Part shown: positions 40,302-49,935 of the stretch, piece after piece
How the letters are laid out: every line of letters starts with the position of its first letter
Numbering within the stretch: the stretch's first letter is position 1
NCBI GenBank assembly: GCA_017380635.1
Contig: JAFODP010000018.1
Span: 62,001 to 126,000, forward strand
DNA from: Bacteroidales bacterium
GTDB taxonomy: Bacteria > Bacteroidota > Bacteroidia > Bacteroidales > UBA1402
Direction: 5' to 3'
DNA length: 64,000 nucleotides
Made by a program: the position numbers and the translations under genes
Notes under the pieces: model-generated
What the model was told of the DNA's origin: nothing
The model's input: only the letters and a program-made list of their open reading frames with translations
Database searches by the model: none

Positions 40302-43286
40302 ATGCAACAAAAAGGATTTGTAAGACTGTTCGCCATTCTGCTTGTCTTGGTTTGTGCTTTCTACCTTTCATTTACTTTCGTAACTTCTAAGGTAAGCAAA
40401 GACGCCAAGGAATATGCACAAGGCGATGTACAGATGGAACGCAACTACTTGGATTCCATCGCCCTGGAAAAAATCTATCTGGGCAACACCTACAAAGATT
40501 GCCAATCGAAGGAATTGAACCTCGGTTTGGACTTGAAGGGTGGTATGAACGTTATTTTGGAGCTTTCTATCTCCGATGTTTTGAAGAGTCTGTCTGGTAA
40601 TAACCCCGACCCCAACTTCAACAAGGCTTTGGCTGCCGCTTCTGTTCGTCAGACGGAAACCAACCGCGATTATATCGACCTTTTCGTAGAAGAATACAAG
40701 GCTTTGGACGAAGGCGCTCGTTTGTCGGCTGTATTCAGCACTTTCGAAATGAAAGGCCGCATCGACCCCACCACTTCTGACGAAGATGTTATCAAGGTGT
40801 TGAGAGAAGATGTTCAGAGCGCTATCGACAACTCATTCAACGTATTGCGTACCCGTATCGACCGCTTCGGTGTGGTTCAACCCAACATCCAACGTCTCGA
40901 AAACAACGGCCGTATTTTGGTTGAACTTCCCGGTATCAAAGAACCCGAACGTGTTCGTAAATTGCTGCAAGGTTCTGCCAACTTGGAATTCTGGGAAACC
41001 TACGATTTGGCTGAAATCTACGAAAGCTTGATTGCTGCCAACACTATCGTTCGCGATATCAATGCCGCAGCTGCTCCCGTTGTTGAAGCTGAAGTTGAAA
41101 CCAAGAAAGAAGAAGTTAAGGCCGATTCTGAAGAAGCTGCTTTGTTGGAAGGCATGGAAGATGCCAATCAAAATACCGACGATACTCAGGCTTTCGAAGA
41201 ATGGAAGAAAGAATATCCTTTGTTTGCTGTTCTGCAAATCAACCAAACCGAACAAGGTGTTGGCCGTGGTCCTTGCGTAGGTTATGCTTTGGGTAGAGAT
41301 ACTGCTCAAGTAAATACTTACCTGAACCTTGCCAAGGTGCGCGAAACTTTGCCCCACGACTTGAAATTCGTTTGGTCTGTAAAGGCTATTTCTGAAGAAA
41401 GCAACTTGTTCGAACTCATCGCTGTGAAGGCTGGCAACCGTGATGGTAGCGCTTCTTTGGCCGGTGACGTTATCACCGATGCTCGCGACAACTTCGAACA
41501 GGCTAACGGCCGCGTAGTTGTTGACATGGAAATGAACGCAGAAGGTGCCAAGACTTGGGCTCGTCTTACCAAAGATAATATCGGTAAGAGCATCGCCATC
41601 GTTTTGGACAACTATGTATATTCTTATCCTACCGTTCAAACTGAAATTACCGGTGGTCGTTCACAAATCTCTGGTAACTTCACCGTAAACGAAGCCAAGG
41701 ACTTGGCTAACGTATTGAAATCTGGTAAGATGCCCGCTCCTGCCCGCATCGTTCAAGAAGACATCGTTGGTCCTTCTTTGGGTAAGGAAGCCATCCAATC
41801 TGGTTTGATTTCATTCATCATCGCTTTCTGCCTGATTTTGGTTTACATGGTATTCTTCTTCGGCTGGAAGGCCGGTTTGATTGCCGACTTGTGCCTCTGC
41901 TGCAACATCTTCTTCATCTTCGGTATTTTGGCTTCGTTCCAGGCAGTATTGACCTTGCCCGGTATCGCCGGTATCGTATTGACTTTGGGTATGGCCGTGG
42001 ATACCAACATCCTTATCTACGAACGTATCAAAGAAGAATTGGCTTCTGGTAAGAACATCAAGAAAGCTATCAACGAAGGTTACAAGAACGCATTCTCTGC
42101 TATCTTCGACGCCAACTTGACCACCTTGCTCACCGGTATTGTATTGTTCGTATTTGGTACCGGTCCTATCAAGGGTTTTGCTACTACCTTGATTATCGGT
42201 ATCCTTACCTCTTTCTTCTGCGGTGTATTCTTGAGCCGTTTGATCTACACCAGCTTCCTGGACAAAGACAAACTTTTGGATCTCACCTTCACCACCAAGA
42301 TTTCTGCAGGTTTCTTGAGAAATCCTCATTTCGATTTCATTGGCAAACGCAAAGTTGGTTACTATATTTCATTGGCATTCGTTGTCATCGCTATCGTTTC
42401 TTTGGGCTTCCGTGGCATGAGCCAAGGTATCGACTTCTCAGGTGGTCGCAACTATGTAGTTCGTTTCGAACAAGCTGTTAATACCGAAGACGTTAGACAA
42501 TCTTTGGAAAATGCTTTCGAAGGCGCTTCATTGTCAGTTATCACCATCGGTAATGAAAATCAGGTTCGTATCTCTACCAACTACAAGATCAACGAAACCA
42601 GCGACACGCTCGACGGCGAAATCGAAGCAACTTTGTTCAACAACTTGCAGAAATTCTTGCCCGAAGGCACCAGCATCGAAGACTTTACTGCCAACCATAT
42701 CGTATCTTCACAGAAAGTTGGTCCTACCATCGCTTCTGACATCAAGATTTCGGCTATTTGGGCAGTAAGCATCGCTTTGATCATGATTGCTTTGTACATC
42801 TTGTTGAGATTCCGCAACTTGGCTTTCAGTGCAGGTGTAGTTGCCTCTTTGTGCTTCACCGTATTGTTCATCTTCGGCGCATTCTCTTTGCTCTACGGCA
42901 TCATGCCTTTCAGCTTGGAAATCGACCAAACCTTCATCGCTGCTATCTTGACAGTTATTGGTTACGCCGTGAACGATACCGTGGTTGTGTTCGACCGTGT
43001 TCGTGAAACCATCGGTTTGTATCCCAACCGTCACAAAAAGATCACCATGAACATTTCTATGAACTCAACCTTGCTGCGTACCTTCAGTACTTCATTGAGT
43101 ACCTTGATCGTATTGATCGCCATCCTTCTTTTCGGTGGTGACAGCATTCGCGGTTTTGCATTCGCTATGGCTCTTGGTGTAATTGTAGGTACTTTCGGCA
43201 CCTTGTTCGTGGCTTGTCCCATCGCTTACGATATTCAACGCAAGCAATTGGGTTTCAGCGAAGAAGTAAAAGAAATTGAAAAATAA
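40302..43286 (+). CDS. secDF: Protein translocase SecDF fusion
   Basis: SecD and SecF use the proton gradient to pull proteins through SecYEG; here they are one 994-residue protein, as is common in Bacteroidetes. The SecD half (to about residue 640) has LGLDLKGGMNV, the large periplasmic region, and the transmembrane segment LGMAVDTNILIYERIKEE. The SecF half has GIDFSGGRNYVVRF and VNDTVVVFDRVRETIGLYPN. I use ATG 40302 (MQQKGFVRLFAI); the frame is open upstream to 40224 but not conserved. Codon use is that of a highly expressed gene. Residues near 270-300 are Glu/Lys-rich and probably an insertion. Confidence 0.96.
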   Translation: MQQKGFVRLFAILLVLVCAFYLSFTFVTSKVSKDAKEYAQGDVQMERNYLDSIALEKIYLGNTYKDCQSKELNLGLDLKGGMNVILELSISDVLKSLSGNNPDPNFNKALAAASVRQTETNRDYIDLFVEEYKALDEGARLSAVFSTFEMKGRIDPTTSDEDVIKVLREDVQSAIDNSFNVLRTRIDRFGVVQPNIQRLENNGRILVELPGIKEPERVRKLLQGSANLEFWETYDLAEIYESLIAANTIVRDINAAAAPVVEAEVETKKEEVKADSEEAALLEGMEDANQNTDDTQAFEEWKKEYPLFAVLQINQTEQGVGRGPCVGYALGRDTAQVNTYLNLAKVRETLPHDLKFVWSVKAISEESNLFELIAVKAGNRDGSASLAGDVITDARDNFEQANGRVVVDMEMNAEGAKTWARLTKDNIGKSIAIVLDNYVYSYPTVQTEITGGRSQISGNFTVNEAKDLANVLKSGKMPAPARIVQEDIVGPSLGKEAIQSGLISFIIAFCLILVYMVFFFGWKAGLIADLCLCCNIFFIFGILASFQAVLTLPGIAGIVLTLGMAVDTNILIYERIKEELASGKNIKKAINEGYKNAFSAIFDANLTTLLTGIVLFVFGTGPIKGFATTLIIGILTSFFCGVFLSRLIYTSFLDKDKLLDLTFTTKISAGFLRNPHFDFIGKRKVGYYISLAFVVIAIVSLGFRGMSQGIDFSGGRNYVVRFEQAVNTEDVRQSLENAFEGASLSVITIGNENQVRISTNYKINETSDTLDGEIEATLFNNLQKFLPEGTSIEDFTANHIVSSQKVGPTIASDIKISAIWAVSIALIMIALYILLRFRNLAFSAGVVASLCFTVLFIFGAFSLLYGIMPFSLEIDQTFIAAILTVIGYAVNDTVVVFDRVRETIGLYPNRHKKITMNISMNSTLLRTFSTSLSTLIVLIAILLFGGDSIRGFAFAMALGVIVGTFGTLFVACPIAYDIQRKQLGFSEEVKEIEK

Positions 43287-43308
43287 TTTGTAGAAACTAT
43301 TTATAGTA

Positions 43309-43356
43309 AGAGGGTGGCTAAAACACTGATAATTTTAGTTACCCTCTTCTTTTTTG
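43309..43356 (+). terminator. Intrinsic terminator between secDF and trpS
   Basis: AAGAGGGT pairs with ACCCTCTT (43342-43349), and CTAAAA with TTTTAG (43334-43339), followed by six Ts. The trpS ATG is nine bases after the end. Confidence 0.92.
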
Positions 43357-43365
43357 AATTAGACT

Positions 43366-44355
43366 ATGGATACAGTAGTTAGCGGCATCCGTTCTACGGG
43401 TCATCTGCATTTGGGTAATTATTTCGGAGCCTTGCGCAATTTTGTCAGAATGCAAGAAGAAAACAATTGTTACTTCTTCATTGCCGATTATCACTCTCTC
43501 ACCACGCATCCCGACCCCAGCATTCTGCACGACAATGTAAAAAACATTCTCTGCGAATATTTGGCCAGCGGCATCGATCCGGAAAAGGCAACCATTTATG
43601 TACAGAGCGACGTGCCTGAAACAGTGGAATTATACCTGCTGCTCAACATGCATGCTTATCTGGGCGAATTGTCGAAGACGGTCTCTTTCAAGGAAAAGGC
43701 ACGCAAACAACCGGAAAACGTCAATGCCGGTCTGCTCACCTATCCCACGCTGATGGCCGCCGACATTCTGATTCACAATGCCGACAAAGTGCCCGTAGGC
43801 AAAGACCAGGAACAACATCTGGAATTGACGCGTCGTTTTGCCCGTCGTTTCAACGGTATGTATGGTCAGGAATATTTCAAGGAAGCTGCCGCTTACAATT
43901 TCGGCGAAGACTTGATTAAGATTCCCGGTTTGGATGGTAGCGGAAAAATGGGCAAATCGGAAGGCAACTGCGTTTATCTTTGCGAAGATCCCAAGTTGAT
44001 TCAGAAGAAGGTGATGCGTGCGCTCACCGACCAAGGTCCTACCGAACCCAACAGCGTGAAACCCGATTATATCGAAAACCTTTTCACACTGATGAAAGTG
44101 GTTTCTACGCCCGACACCCTCGAATATTTCAATGAAAAATGGAATACTTGCGAAATTCGTTATGGTGACATGAAAAAGCAGCTGGCTGCCGATATCATCA
44201 ACTTCACCACGCCTATCCGAGAACGTTATTTGGATATTTGCAACAACGAAGAATATTTGCGCAAAGTTACCAAAATGGGTGCTGAAAAAGCACGCGAAAG
44301 CGCTGCCAAAACCATCAAGGATGTACGATTGTTGATGGGCATCAGACCTTTCTGA
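43366..44355 (+). CDS. trpS: Tryptophanyl-tRNA synthetase
   Basis: TrpRS charges tRNA-Trp with tryptophan. The 329-residue class I synthetase has the HIGH-type motif TGHLHLGNYFGA, the tryptophan-site AADILIHNADKVPVG, and KMSKS as KMGKSEG (K194-K197), with the usual short C-terminal helical domain. The length fits the bacterial form. It begins just after a strong terminator, so its expression depends on read-through or an unrecognised promoter. A glycosyltransferase gene follows after 17 bases. Confidence 0.96.
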   Translation: MDTVVSGIRSTGHLHLGNYFGALRNFVRMQEENNCYFFIADYHSLTTHPDPSILHDNVKNILCEYLASGIDPEKATIYVQSDVPETVELYLLLNMHAYLGELSKTVSFKEKARKQPENVNAGLLTYPTLMAADILIHNADKVPVGKDQEQHLELTRRFARRFNGMYGQEYFKEAAAYNFGEDLIKIPGLDGSGKMGKSEGNCVYLCEDPKLIQKKVMRALTDQGPTEPNSVKPDYIENLFTLMKVVSTPDTLEYFNEKWNTCEIRYGDMKKQLAADIINFTTPIRERYLDICNNEEYLRKVTKMGAEKARESAAKTIKDVRLLMGIRPF

Positions 44356-44372
44356 AATTTCCCGACGGAACG

Positions 44373-45581
44373 ATGAAGCCATGTCTTCATATTGCCATAC
44401 CTGCCATGGCCGAAGCAGATTTTCTGCCTTCGGCCATGGCAGCCTTGTTACAGCAACAAAGCGCTTACCCTTACCATATCTACATCTGCGTCAATCAGCC
44501 GGAAAGCTATTGGGAAAGCAAGCCTGACATCTGCCAGAACAACCAAGCCAGCATCGCGTATTTGCAAAGCCTGAAGGCTGACATTCAGATCATCGACAAG
44601 AGCAGTCGCGGACAAGGCTGGGTGGGCAAACACAGCGGCGTGGGCTGGGCACGAAAAACGCTCTTCGACCACATTATGCGCATCGCCGCGCCTTCGGACA
44701 TCATCCTTAGTCTCGATGCCGACACCTTAGTAGACAAGCATTATTGCCAGGCCGTAGGCGATTATTTCTCGCAGCATCCAAAATCGCAGGCTTTGGCCTT
44801 GCCTTATTATCATCCTCTGCTTGAAAACAATAACGAGCAGGCAAACAACGAAGCCATCAACCGGGCCATTCTGCGCTACGAAATTTACATGAGGCTTTAT
44901 CATCTGAATATGCAAGCCATCGCGTCGCCTTTTGCTTTTACGGCGATAGGATCGGCCATGGCGTTTCGCGTAGACTTCCTGCAAAAAATCGGTGGCATCA
45001 AACCTTTGCCCAGCGGCGAAGATTTCTATCTGTTGCAGAAATGCTGCAAAATCGGCCAAGTGGGACACGATTGCGCCACGATAGTGATGCCGGCCACGCG
45101 CTTTTCCGAAAGAGTGAATTTCGGCACGGGCCCCGCTTTGATAAAAGCCTGCCAGGGCGATGTGAAATCTTATCCTTTCTATCCGCCTTCGTTCTTCGAA
45201 AGTATCGCGCAAGCCTATGGGCTGATTCCCGACATCTTCGAAAACAAGCCGATGGAAACGAACGATTTCCTTGATTTTCTGGAAACGCAATTCAAGGACA
45301 AGCAGCTTTGGCAACCGCTGCGTGACAACCTGAAAGACCTGCCACATTTCCGTCAAGGATTTCACGAAAAGGCCGACGGACTGCGCATTCTGCAATTCCT
45401 GAAACAGCGATATGCGCTTGGCGATTTAAACGAAAAAGAGTGTCTGCAAGCCAATTTGCAAAAGCACCTGCAGGAAGATTTTCCTTACCAAAATCTGCAG
45501 GAAACGCCTTTTGACTATTTAGCTTCGCTTAGAGAAAAATTGTTTGAAAGAGAACTGGCTGTCAGAAAGATGCAAGGCTAA
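44373..45581 (+). CDS. Family 2 glycosyltransferase
   Basis: The 402-residue protein has the GT-A fold: a nucleotide-binding start (HIAIPAMAEADFLPSAMAALLQQ), and SLDADTLVDKHYC with the metal-binding Asp-x-Asp at the expected distance, followed by GSAMAFRVDFLQKIGG and GEDFYLLQKC. No membrane segment is apparent. The sugar and acceptor cannot be named. Its 3' end overlaps the convergent CPBP gene by 63 bases. Confidence 0.85.
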   Translation: MKPCLHIAIPAMAEADFLPSAMAALLQQQSAYPYHIYICVNQPESYWESKPDICQNNQASIAYLQSLKADIQIIDKSSRGQGWVGKHSGVGWARKTLFDHIMRIAAPSDIILSLDADTLVDKHYCQAVGDYFSQHPKSQALALPYYHPLLENNNEQANNEAINRAILRYEIYMRLYHLNMQAIASPFAFTAIGSAMAFRVDFLQKIGGIKPLPSGEDFYLLQKCCKIGQVGHDCATIVMPATRFSERVNFGTGPALIKACQGDVKSYPFYPPSFFESIAQAYGLIPDIFENKPMETNDFLDFLETQFKDKQLWQPLRDNLKDLPHFRQGFHEKADGLRILQFLKQRYALGDLNEKECLQANLQKHLQEDFPYQNLQETPFDYLASLREKLFERELAVRKMQG

Positions 45582-46421
45582 AACCAGCATCGACAAAGCC
45601 GAAACTACTGCCAGATACCAAGTGTTGCCCGTGCCTATGGTTTCGCCGAAATTTTCCGGAATCCATTGTTTGTCAAGAGCGTAATAACTAAACACCACCA
45701 TCGCATTATTGAAAGCATGGGCCGCAACCGGCACCCACAAACTGCCGGTCCAACAGAGCAGATAACCCAACCAGGCGCCCATCAACAGCCGTGGGAAAAA
45801 GCCATAAAACTGCAAATGTATCGCACTGAAAATGAAAGCTGTCACCCAAATGGCAAGATGTGGCATTTTGTCAGTTTCCGTCTTTAACATCGTCTGCAAA
45901 GTGCCGCGAAAGAAACATTCTTCGGCAAATGCCGTCATCAGCGCCATCACCAACAAATTGAGCACCAAACCGCGCCAACTGACATCGGACATCATCAATT
46001 CGGTGAGTTGAGTGGCCGCCATTTCCTGCCGACGCATCCAAGCCTCGATAGAAGCCCATGACTGCGGTAGATGCATCTGTTCGTTCCACGAGATAATCAC
46101 GTTCATCAGCGGCACCATCAACAAAATGCTGAGCATGGCCAAAAGCAGCTTATTTACAGGCACTTTCCGCAAAGAAAGATACTGACAACTATCTTGCTTG
46201 AAAATTCTGAGCATCAAAAAAACTGGCAAAACAAAAAGAAAAACTGTTTGCAAAGCTTGCAAGAAACGCACTCCGCCTGCCTGCGACAAATACACCATCG
46301 CTCTATCGAAAGTGCAGGCGTGAACCAACATCAGCGAGGCTATGGCAAAAACATACATCAATATCGCACCGGCCAGCATTGCGGTGAGAAGAACGATCAA
46401 TTGCAAGAGTTTCTTTATCAT
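45519..46421 (-). CDS. CPBP family intramembrane metalloprotease
   Basis: The 300-residue protein has about eight hydrophobic segments and the CPBP (CAAX protease and bacteriocin-processing) motifs EECFFRG, HLQFYGFFPRLL and HAFNNAMV, which hold the Glu and His metal ligands. The family includes processing enzymes and immunity proteins; the substrate is unknown. I start at ATG 46421 (MIKKLLQL); the frame is open further upstream but crosses the promoter. Its end overlaps the glycosyltransferase 3' end. The -7 box TACCTTCG (plus 46444-46451) is 23 bases upstream. Confidence 0.86.
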   Translation of the reverse strand: MIKKLLQLIVLLTAMLAGAILMYVFAIASLMLVHACTFDRAMVYLSQAGGVRFLQALQTVFLFVLPVFLMLRIFKQDSCQYLSLRKVPVNKLLLAMLSILLMVPLMNVIISWNEQMHLPQSWASIEAWMRRQEMAATQLTELMMSDVSWRGLVLNLLVMALMTAFAEECFFRGTLQTMLKTETDKMPHLAIWVTAFIFSAIHLQFYGFFPRLLMGAWLGYLLCWTGSLWVPVAAHAFNNAMVVFSYYALDKQWIPENFGETIGTGNTWYLAVVSALSMLVLALHLSDSQFSFKQFFSKRS

Positions 46422-46443
46422 TTTGGCATAGTATTTGCAGCCG

Positions 46444-46500
46444 CGAAGGTACAACAACAAAAAATTAGTTTGCCCAATTGAGAATAAAAAATTAATTTTG
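46444..46500. promoter_or_regulatory. Divergent promoters for the CPBP gene (minus) and tig (plus)
   Basis: Plus strand: TTTG at 46469-46472, 20 bases, TAATTTTG at 46493-46500, an excellent match 23 bases before the tig ATG. Minus strand: TACCTTCG (plus 46444-46451) with a TTG 23 bases before it. Confidence 0.72.
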
Positions 46501-46523
46501 CGCTCCAAAAAATTTTTCCGATT

Positions 46524-47870
46524 ATGAACGTAGAAAAAGTCATTATTGATGCTGTTAATGCACAGATTAAAATCACTTTAGAAAAAGCTGATTATCAAGA
46601 GAGTGTAAACAAGACACTGAGAAGCTATCGCCAAAAGGCCCAAATTCCCGGTTTCCGTCCCGGTATGGCTCCCATGAGCTTGATTAAGAAGATGTACGAA
46701 AAAGGCGTAACCGCCGACGAATTGAACAAGACATTGTCTGATTCTTTGTTCAACTACATCAAAGACAACAACTTGAACATTTTGGGCGAACCTCTTCCCA
46801 GCGAATCACAGGAAGCTCAAGATTTGGACGGCGAAGGTCCTTTCGAATTTATCTTCGACATCGCTTTGGCTCCCGAATTGAACTACACCCTCAACAAGAA
46901 GGACAGCATTCCTTATTATAATATCACCGTTACCGAAGAAATGGTTGATTCTCAGGTAAAAGCTTATGCTTCACGCGGTGGCCGCTACGAAAAAGTTGAT
47001 GCTTTCCAAATGCGCGACTCTATCAAGGGCAACTTGGTAGAAATCAGCGAAGCAGAAGATGCCATTAAGGTAGAAGACGCTTTGATGTTGCCTTCTTTCT
47101 TCAAGAACGACGAAGAAAAAGCTAAATTCGAAGGCGCAAAAGTAGGTGACGTTATCACTTACAATCCTCACAAGGCCAACGATGGTAACGAAGCTGAATT
47201 GGCTTCATTGTTGCGCTTGCCTAAGGAAGTTGCCAAGGATGTTACCAGCGATTTCACTTTCGAAATCAAGGAAATCAACCGTTTCGTTGAAGGGGAACTC
47301 AACCAAGAATTGTTCGACCAAATTTATGGCGAAGGTGCTGTTGACAGCTTGGAAGCCTTCCGCGCAAAAGTTAAAGAAGACATTGCCAGCCAATTTGTTC
47401 CCGAAAGCGACTATCGTTTCATGGTAGATGCCGAAGAAAAATTGGTGAACAAATTGAAAGACGTGGTATTCCCCGAAGCTTTCTTGAAACGTTGGTTGCT
47501 CATTGCCGACAACAAGAAGACCGCCGAAGGCATCGATGCCGATATGCCTAAGATGATCGAAGAACTGAAGTGGCACCTGATGAAGGAAGACATCATCAAG
47601 AAAAACGACATCAAGATTGAAAATGCCGACGTTTTGGCTATGGCTAAGACCATCACCAAGGCTCAGTTTGCTCAATATGGCATGGCTAACGTTCCCGAAG
47701 AATTGTTGGAACAATATGCCGGCGAAATGTTGAAGAAACCCGAACAGGCTCGCAACTTGCAAGACCAGGCTATGAGCCAGAAGGTTGCTGAATTCTTGAA
47801 AGGCGCTGTAAAACTGACCGTTAAGGAAGTTACCACCGAAGAATTCAACAAACTTTACGAAAAGAAATAA
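46524..47870 (+). CDS. tig: Trigger factor
   Basis: Trigger factor binds near the ribosome exit tunnel and holds nascent chains. The 448-residue product has the ribosome-binding signature IPGFRPGMAP (residues 41-50) at the tip of the N-terminal domain, and a long, mainly helical C-terminal chaperone region. I see no clear FKBP-type PPIase domain in the middle; Bacteroidetes trigger factors are strongly diverged there. Co-location with clpP and clpX, as in many bacteria, supports the assignment. Codon bias is that of a highly expressed gene. Confidence 0.93.
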   Translation: MNVEKVIIDAVNAQIKITLEKADYQESVNKTLRSYRQKAQIPGFRPGMAPMSLIKKMYEKGVTADELNKTLSDSLFNYIKDNNLNILGEPLPSESQEAQDLDGEGPFEFIFDIALAPELNYTLNKKDSIPYYNITVTEEMVDSQVKAYASRGGRYEKVDAFQMRDSIKGNLVEISEAEDAIKVEDALMLPSFFKNDEEKAKFEGAKVGDVITYNPHKANDGNEAELASLLRLPKEVAKDVTSDFTFEIKEINRFVEGELNQELFDQIYGEGAVDSLEAFRAKVKEDIASQFVPESDYRFMVDAEEKLVNKLKDVVFPEAFLKRWLLIADNKKTAEGIDADMPKMIEELKWHLMKEDIIKKNDIKIENADVLAMAKTITKAQFAQYGMANVPEELLEQYAGEMLKKPEQARNLQDQAMSQKVAEFLKGAVKLTVKEVTTEEFNKLYEKK

Positions 47871-47886
47871 TTAAACAACTCTGACC

Positions 47887-48555
47887 ATGAACAACGACTT
47901 TAGAAAATTCGCCGTTGGTCACTTGGGTATGAATGGTTTGGCTTTAGACCAATACGCCAAAGTTACCAGCAGTTACATCAACCCTACCATCATTGAGGAG
48001 CGTCCTTTGAACGTTGCTCAGATGGATGTATTCTCGCGTCTGATGATGGACCGTATCATTTTCTTGGGTACGCAGGTAGACGATTATACTGCCAACGTGG
48101 TGCAAGCCCAATTGCTCTACTTGGATTCTGCCGATCCCGGAAAAGATATCTCGCTCTACATCAACTCGCCCGGTGGCAGCGTGTATGCCGGCTTAGGCAT
48201 CTACGACACCATGCAGTTTGTTTCGAGCGATGTTTCCACCATTTGCACCGGCATGGCCGCATCGATGGCAGCAGTGCTGTTGGTAGCCGGCACGCAAGGC
48301 AAGCGTTTCGCACTGAAACATTCCCGCGTGATGATACATCAACCGATGGGTGGTATGCAAGGTCAGGCTTCCGATATGGAAATCACCTTCCGCGAAATTC
48401 AGAAGTTGAAAAACGAGTTGTACCAGATTATTGCCGATCATTCCGGCCAAAGCTTCGAACAGGTGGAAAAAGACTCCGATCGCGACCATTGGATGACCGC
48501 CCAGGAAGCTAAAGCCTATGGAATGATAGACGAAGTGATGCTGAAAAGCAAATAA
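47887..48555 (+). CDS. clpP: ATP-dependent Clp protease proteolytic subunit
   Basis: ClpP forms the tetradecameric serine protease chamber. The 222-residue product has S126 in GMAASMAAVLL and H151 in HSRVMIHQPMGG, with INSPGGSVYAGL before them. The N-terminal region is longer than mature E. coli ClpP and may be a propeptide removed on assembly. clpX starts three bases after the stop, so the two subunits are made in step. Confidence 0.97.
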   Translation: MNNDFRKFAVGHLGMNGLALDQYAKVTSSYINPTIIEERPLNVAQMDVFSRLMMDRIIFLGTQVDDYTANVVQAQLLYLDSADPGKDISLYINSPGGSVYAGLGIYDTMQFVSSDVSTICTGMAASMAAVLLVAGTQGKRFALKHSRVMIHQPMGGMQGQASDMEITFREIQKLKNELYQIIADHSGQSFEQVEKDSDRDHWMTAQEAKAYGMIDEVMLKSK

Positions 48556-48557
48556 CT

Positions 48558-49805
48558 ATGACTAAAAAATCGGAAGATAGATGCAGCTTTTGTGGCTGCG
48601 CTCGTTCAGAAGTGCCCTTGCTAATCTCGGGCATTTCTGGTAATATATGCTCTGATTGTGCCGAACGCGCCAAGGAAATGGCCGACGAAATCCTGGCAAA
48701 AAGTTCCAACAAAAAGGGCAACAAACACAACGATATCAAAAAGGAAGATTTGCCTACGCCTCAGCAAATCAAGGAGTTTCTCGATTTGTATGTAATTGGT
48801 CAGGACGAAGCCAAGAAGTTTCTTTCCGTTTCGGTGTACAACCATTACAAGCGCCTGTTGCAGGAAAAAAGCGACGATGGCATCGAAATTGAAAAATCGA
48901 ACATCATCATGGTGGGTTCTACCGGTACGGGTAAGACCTTGCTGGCCAGAACCATTGCCAAATTGCTGAAGGTGCCTTTCACCATCGTTGACGCCACCGT
49001 GCTGACCGAAGCCGGTTATGTGGGCGAAGATGTGGAAAGCTTGCTTACCCGTCTGCTCCAAGTGGCCGATTACGACGTGGCTGCCGCCGAAAGAGGTATC
49101 GTTTTCATCGATGAAATCGACAAAATTGCCCGCAAGAGCGACAATCCTTCCATCACGCGCGACGTGAGCGGCGAAGGGGTGCAACAGGGCTTGCTGAAAC
49201 TCTTGGAAGGATCTATCGTGAATGTCCCCCCGCAAGGTGGACGCAAACATCCCGAACAGAAGATGATTGCGGTGAATACCAACAACATTCTCTTTATCTG
49301 CGGCGGTGCTTTCGACGGTATCGAAAAGAAGATTGCTTCGCGTATGAACACCACCACCGTGGGTTATAGTGCCAGCAAGGACAGTAGTCATATCGACAAG
49401 GATAATCTTTTGCAATACATTGCGCCTCAAGACCTTAAAGCTTTCGGTCTGATTCCGGAAATTATTGGTCGTATGCCGGTGCTCACCTATCTCGAACCGC
49501 TCGACAGAACGGCCCTGCGCTCTATTCTCACCGAGCCGAAAAATGCCATCATCAAGCAGTATATCAAGCTCTTCGCGATGGATGATGTTGCCTTGTCGTT
49601 CGAAGAAGAAGTATTTGAGTACATCATCGACAAAGCCATCGAGTTTAAACTGGGCGCACGCGGCTTGCGTTCCATCACCGAAGCCATCATGATGGACGTG
49701 ATGTACGAAACGCCTTCGTCCGAACGCAAAGAGCTCTGCATCACCTTGGAATATGCCAAATCGAAGATGGAAAACAGCAAGGAAGCGCGGCTCAGAAACG
49801 CCTAA
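48558..49805 (+). CDS. clpX: ATP-dependent Clp protease ATPase subunit
   Basis: ClpX unfolds substrates and feeds them to ClpP. The 415-residue product has the N-terminal zinc-binding domain (C9, C12, C31, C34), the Walker [12 protein letters not shown], Walker [11 protein letters not shown], and [13 protein letters not shown]; the [19 protein letters not shown] region is the RKH-type pore area. It closes the tig-clpP-clpX unit and is followed by a terminator. Confidence 0.97.
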   Translation: MTKKSEDRCSFCGCARSEVPLLISGISGNICSDCAERAKEMADEILAKSSNKKGNKHNDIKKEDLPTPQQIKEFLDLYVIGQDEAKKFLSVSVYNHYKRLLQEKSDDGIEIEKSNIIMVGSTGTGKTLLARTIAKLLKVPFTIVDATVLTEAGYVGEDVESLLTRLLQVADYDVAAAERGIVFIDEIDKIARKSDNPSITRDVSGEGVQQGLLKLLEGSIVNVPPQGGRKHPEQKMIAVNTNNILFICGGAFDGIEKKIASRMNTTTVGYSASKDSSHIDKDNLLQYIAPQDLKAFGLIPEIIGRMPVLTYLEPLDRTALRSILTEPKNAIIKQYIKLFAMDDVALSFEEEVFEYIIDKAIEFKLGARGLRSITEAIMMDVMYETPSSERKELCITLEYAKSKMENSKEARLRNA

Positions 49806-49835
49806 GTGTACCAAAGTGTTATCGTATCGTTAATT

Positions 49836-49866
49836 AGGGATTTTTTTCACGAAAATCCCTTTTTTT
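49836..49866 (+). terminator. Intrinsic terminator after clpX
   Basis: AGGGATTTT pairs with AAAATCCCT (49852-49860), seven-base loop, followed by six Ts. Confidence 0.9.
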
Positions 49867-49877
49867 CAACCAAAACG

Positions 49878-49910
49878 TTTGTATTTCTGTATGTTTTGTT
49901 TATAAATTTG
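49878..49910 (+). promoter_or_regulatory. Promoter of the recQ-rnr operon
   Basis: TTTG at 49878-49881 and TAAATTTG at 49903-49910, spacer 21 bases; start near 49917, about 20 bases before the recQ ATG. Confidence 0.68.
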
Positions 49911-49935
49911 CTATTTGATAGAAAAAATCACAACT

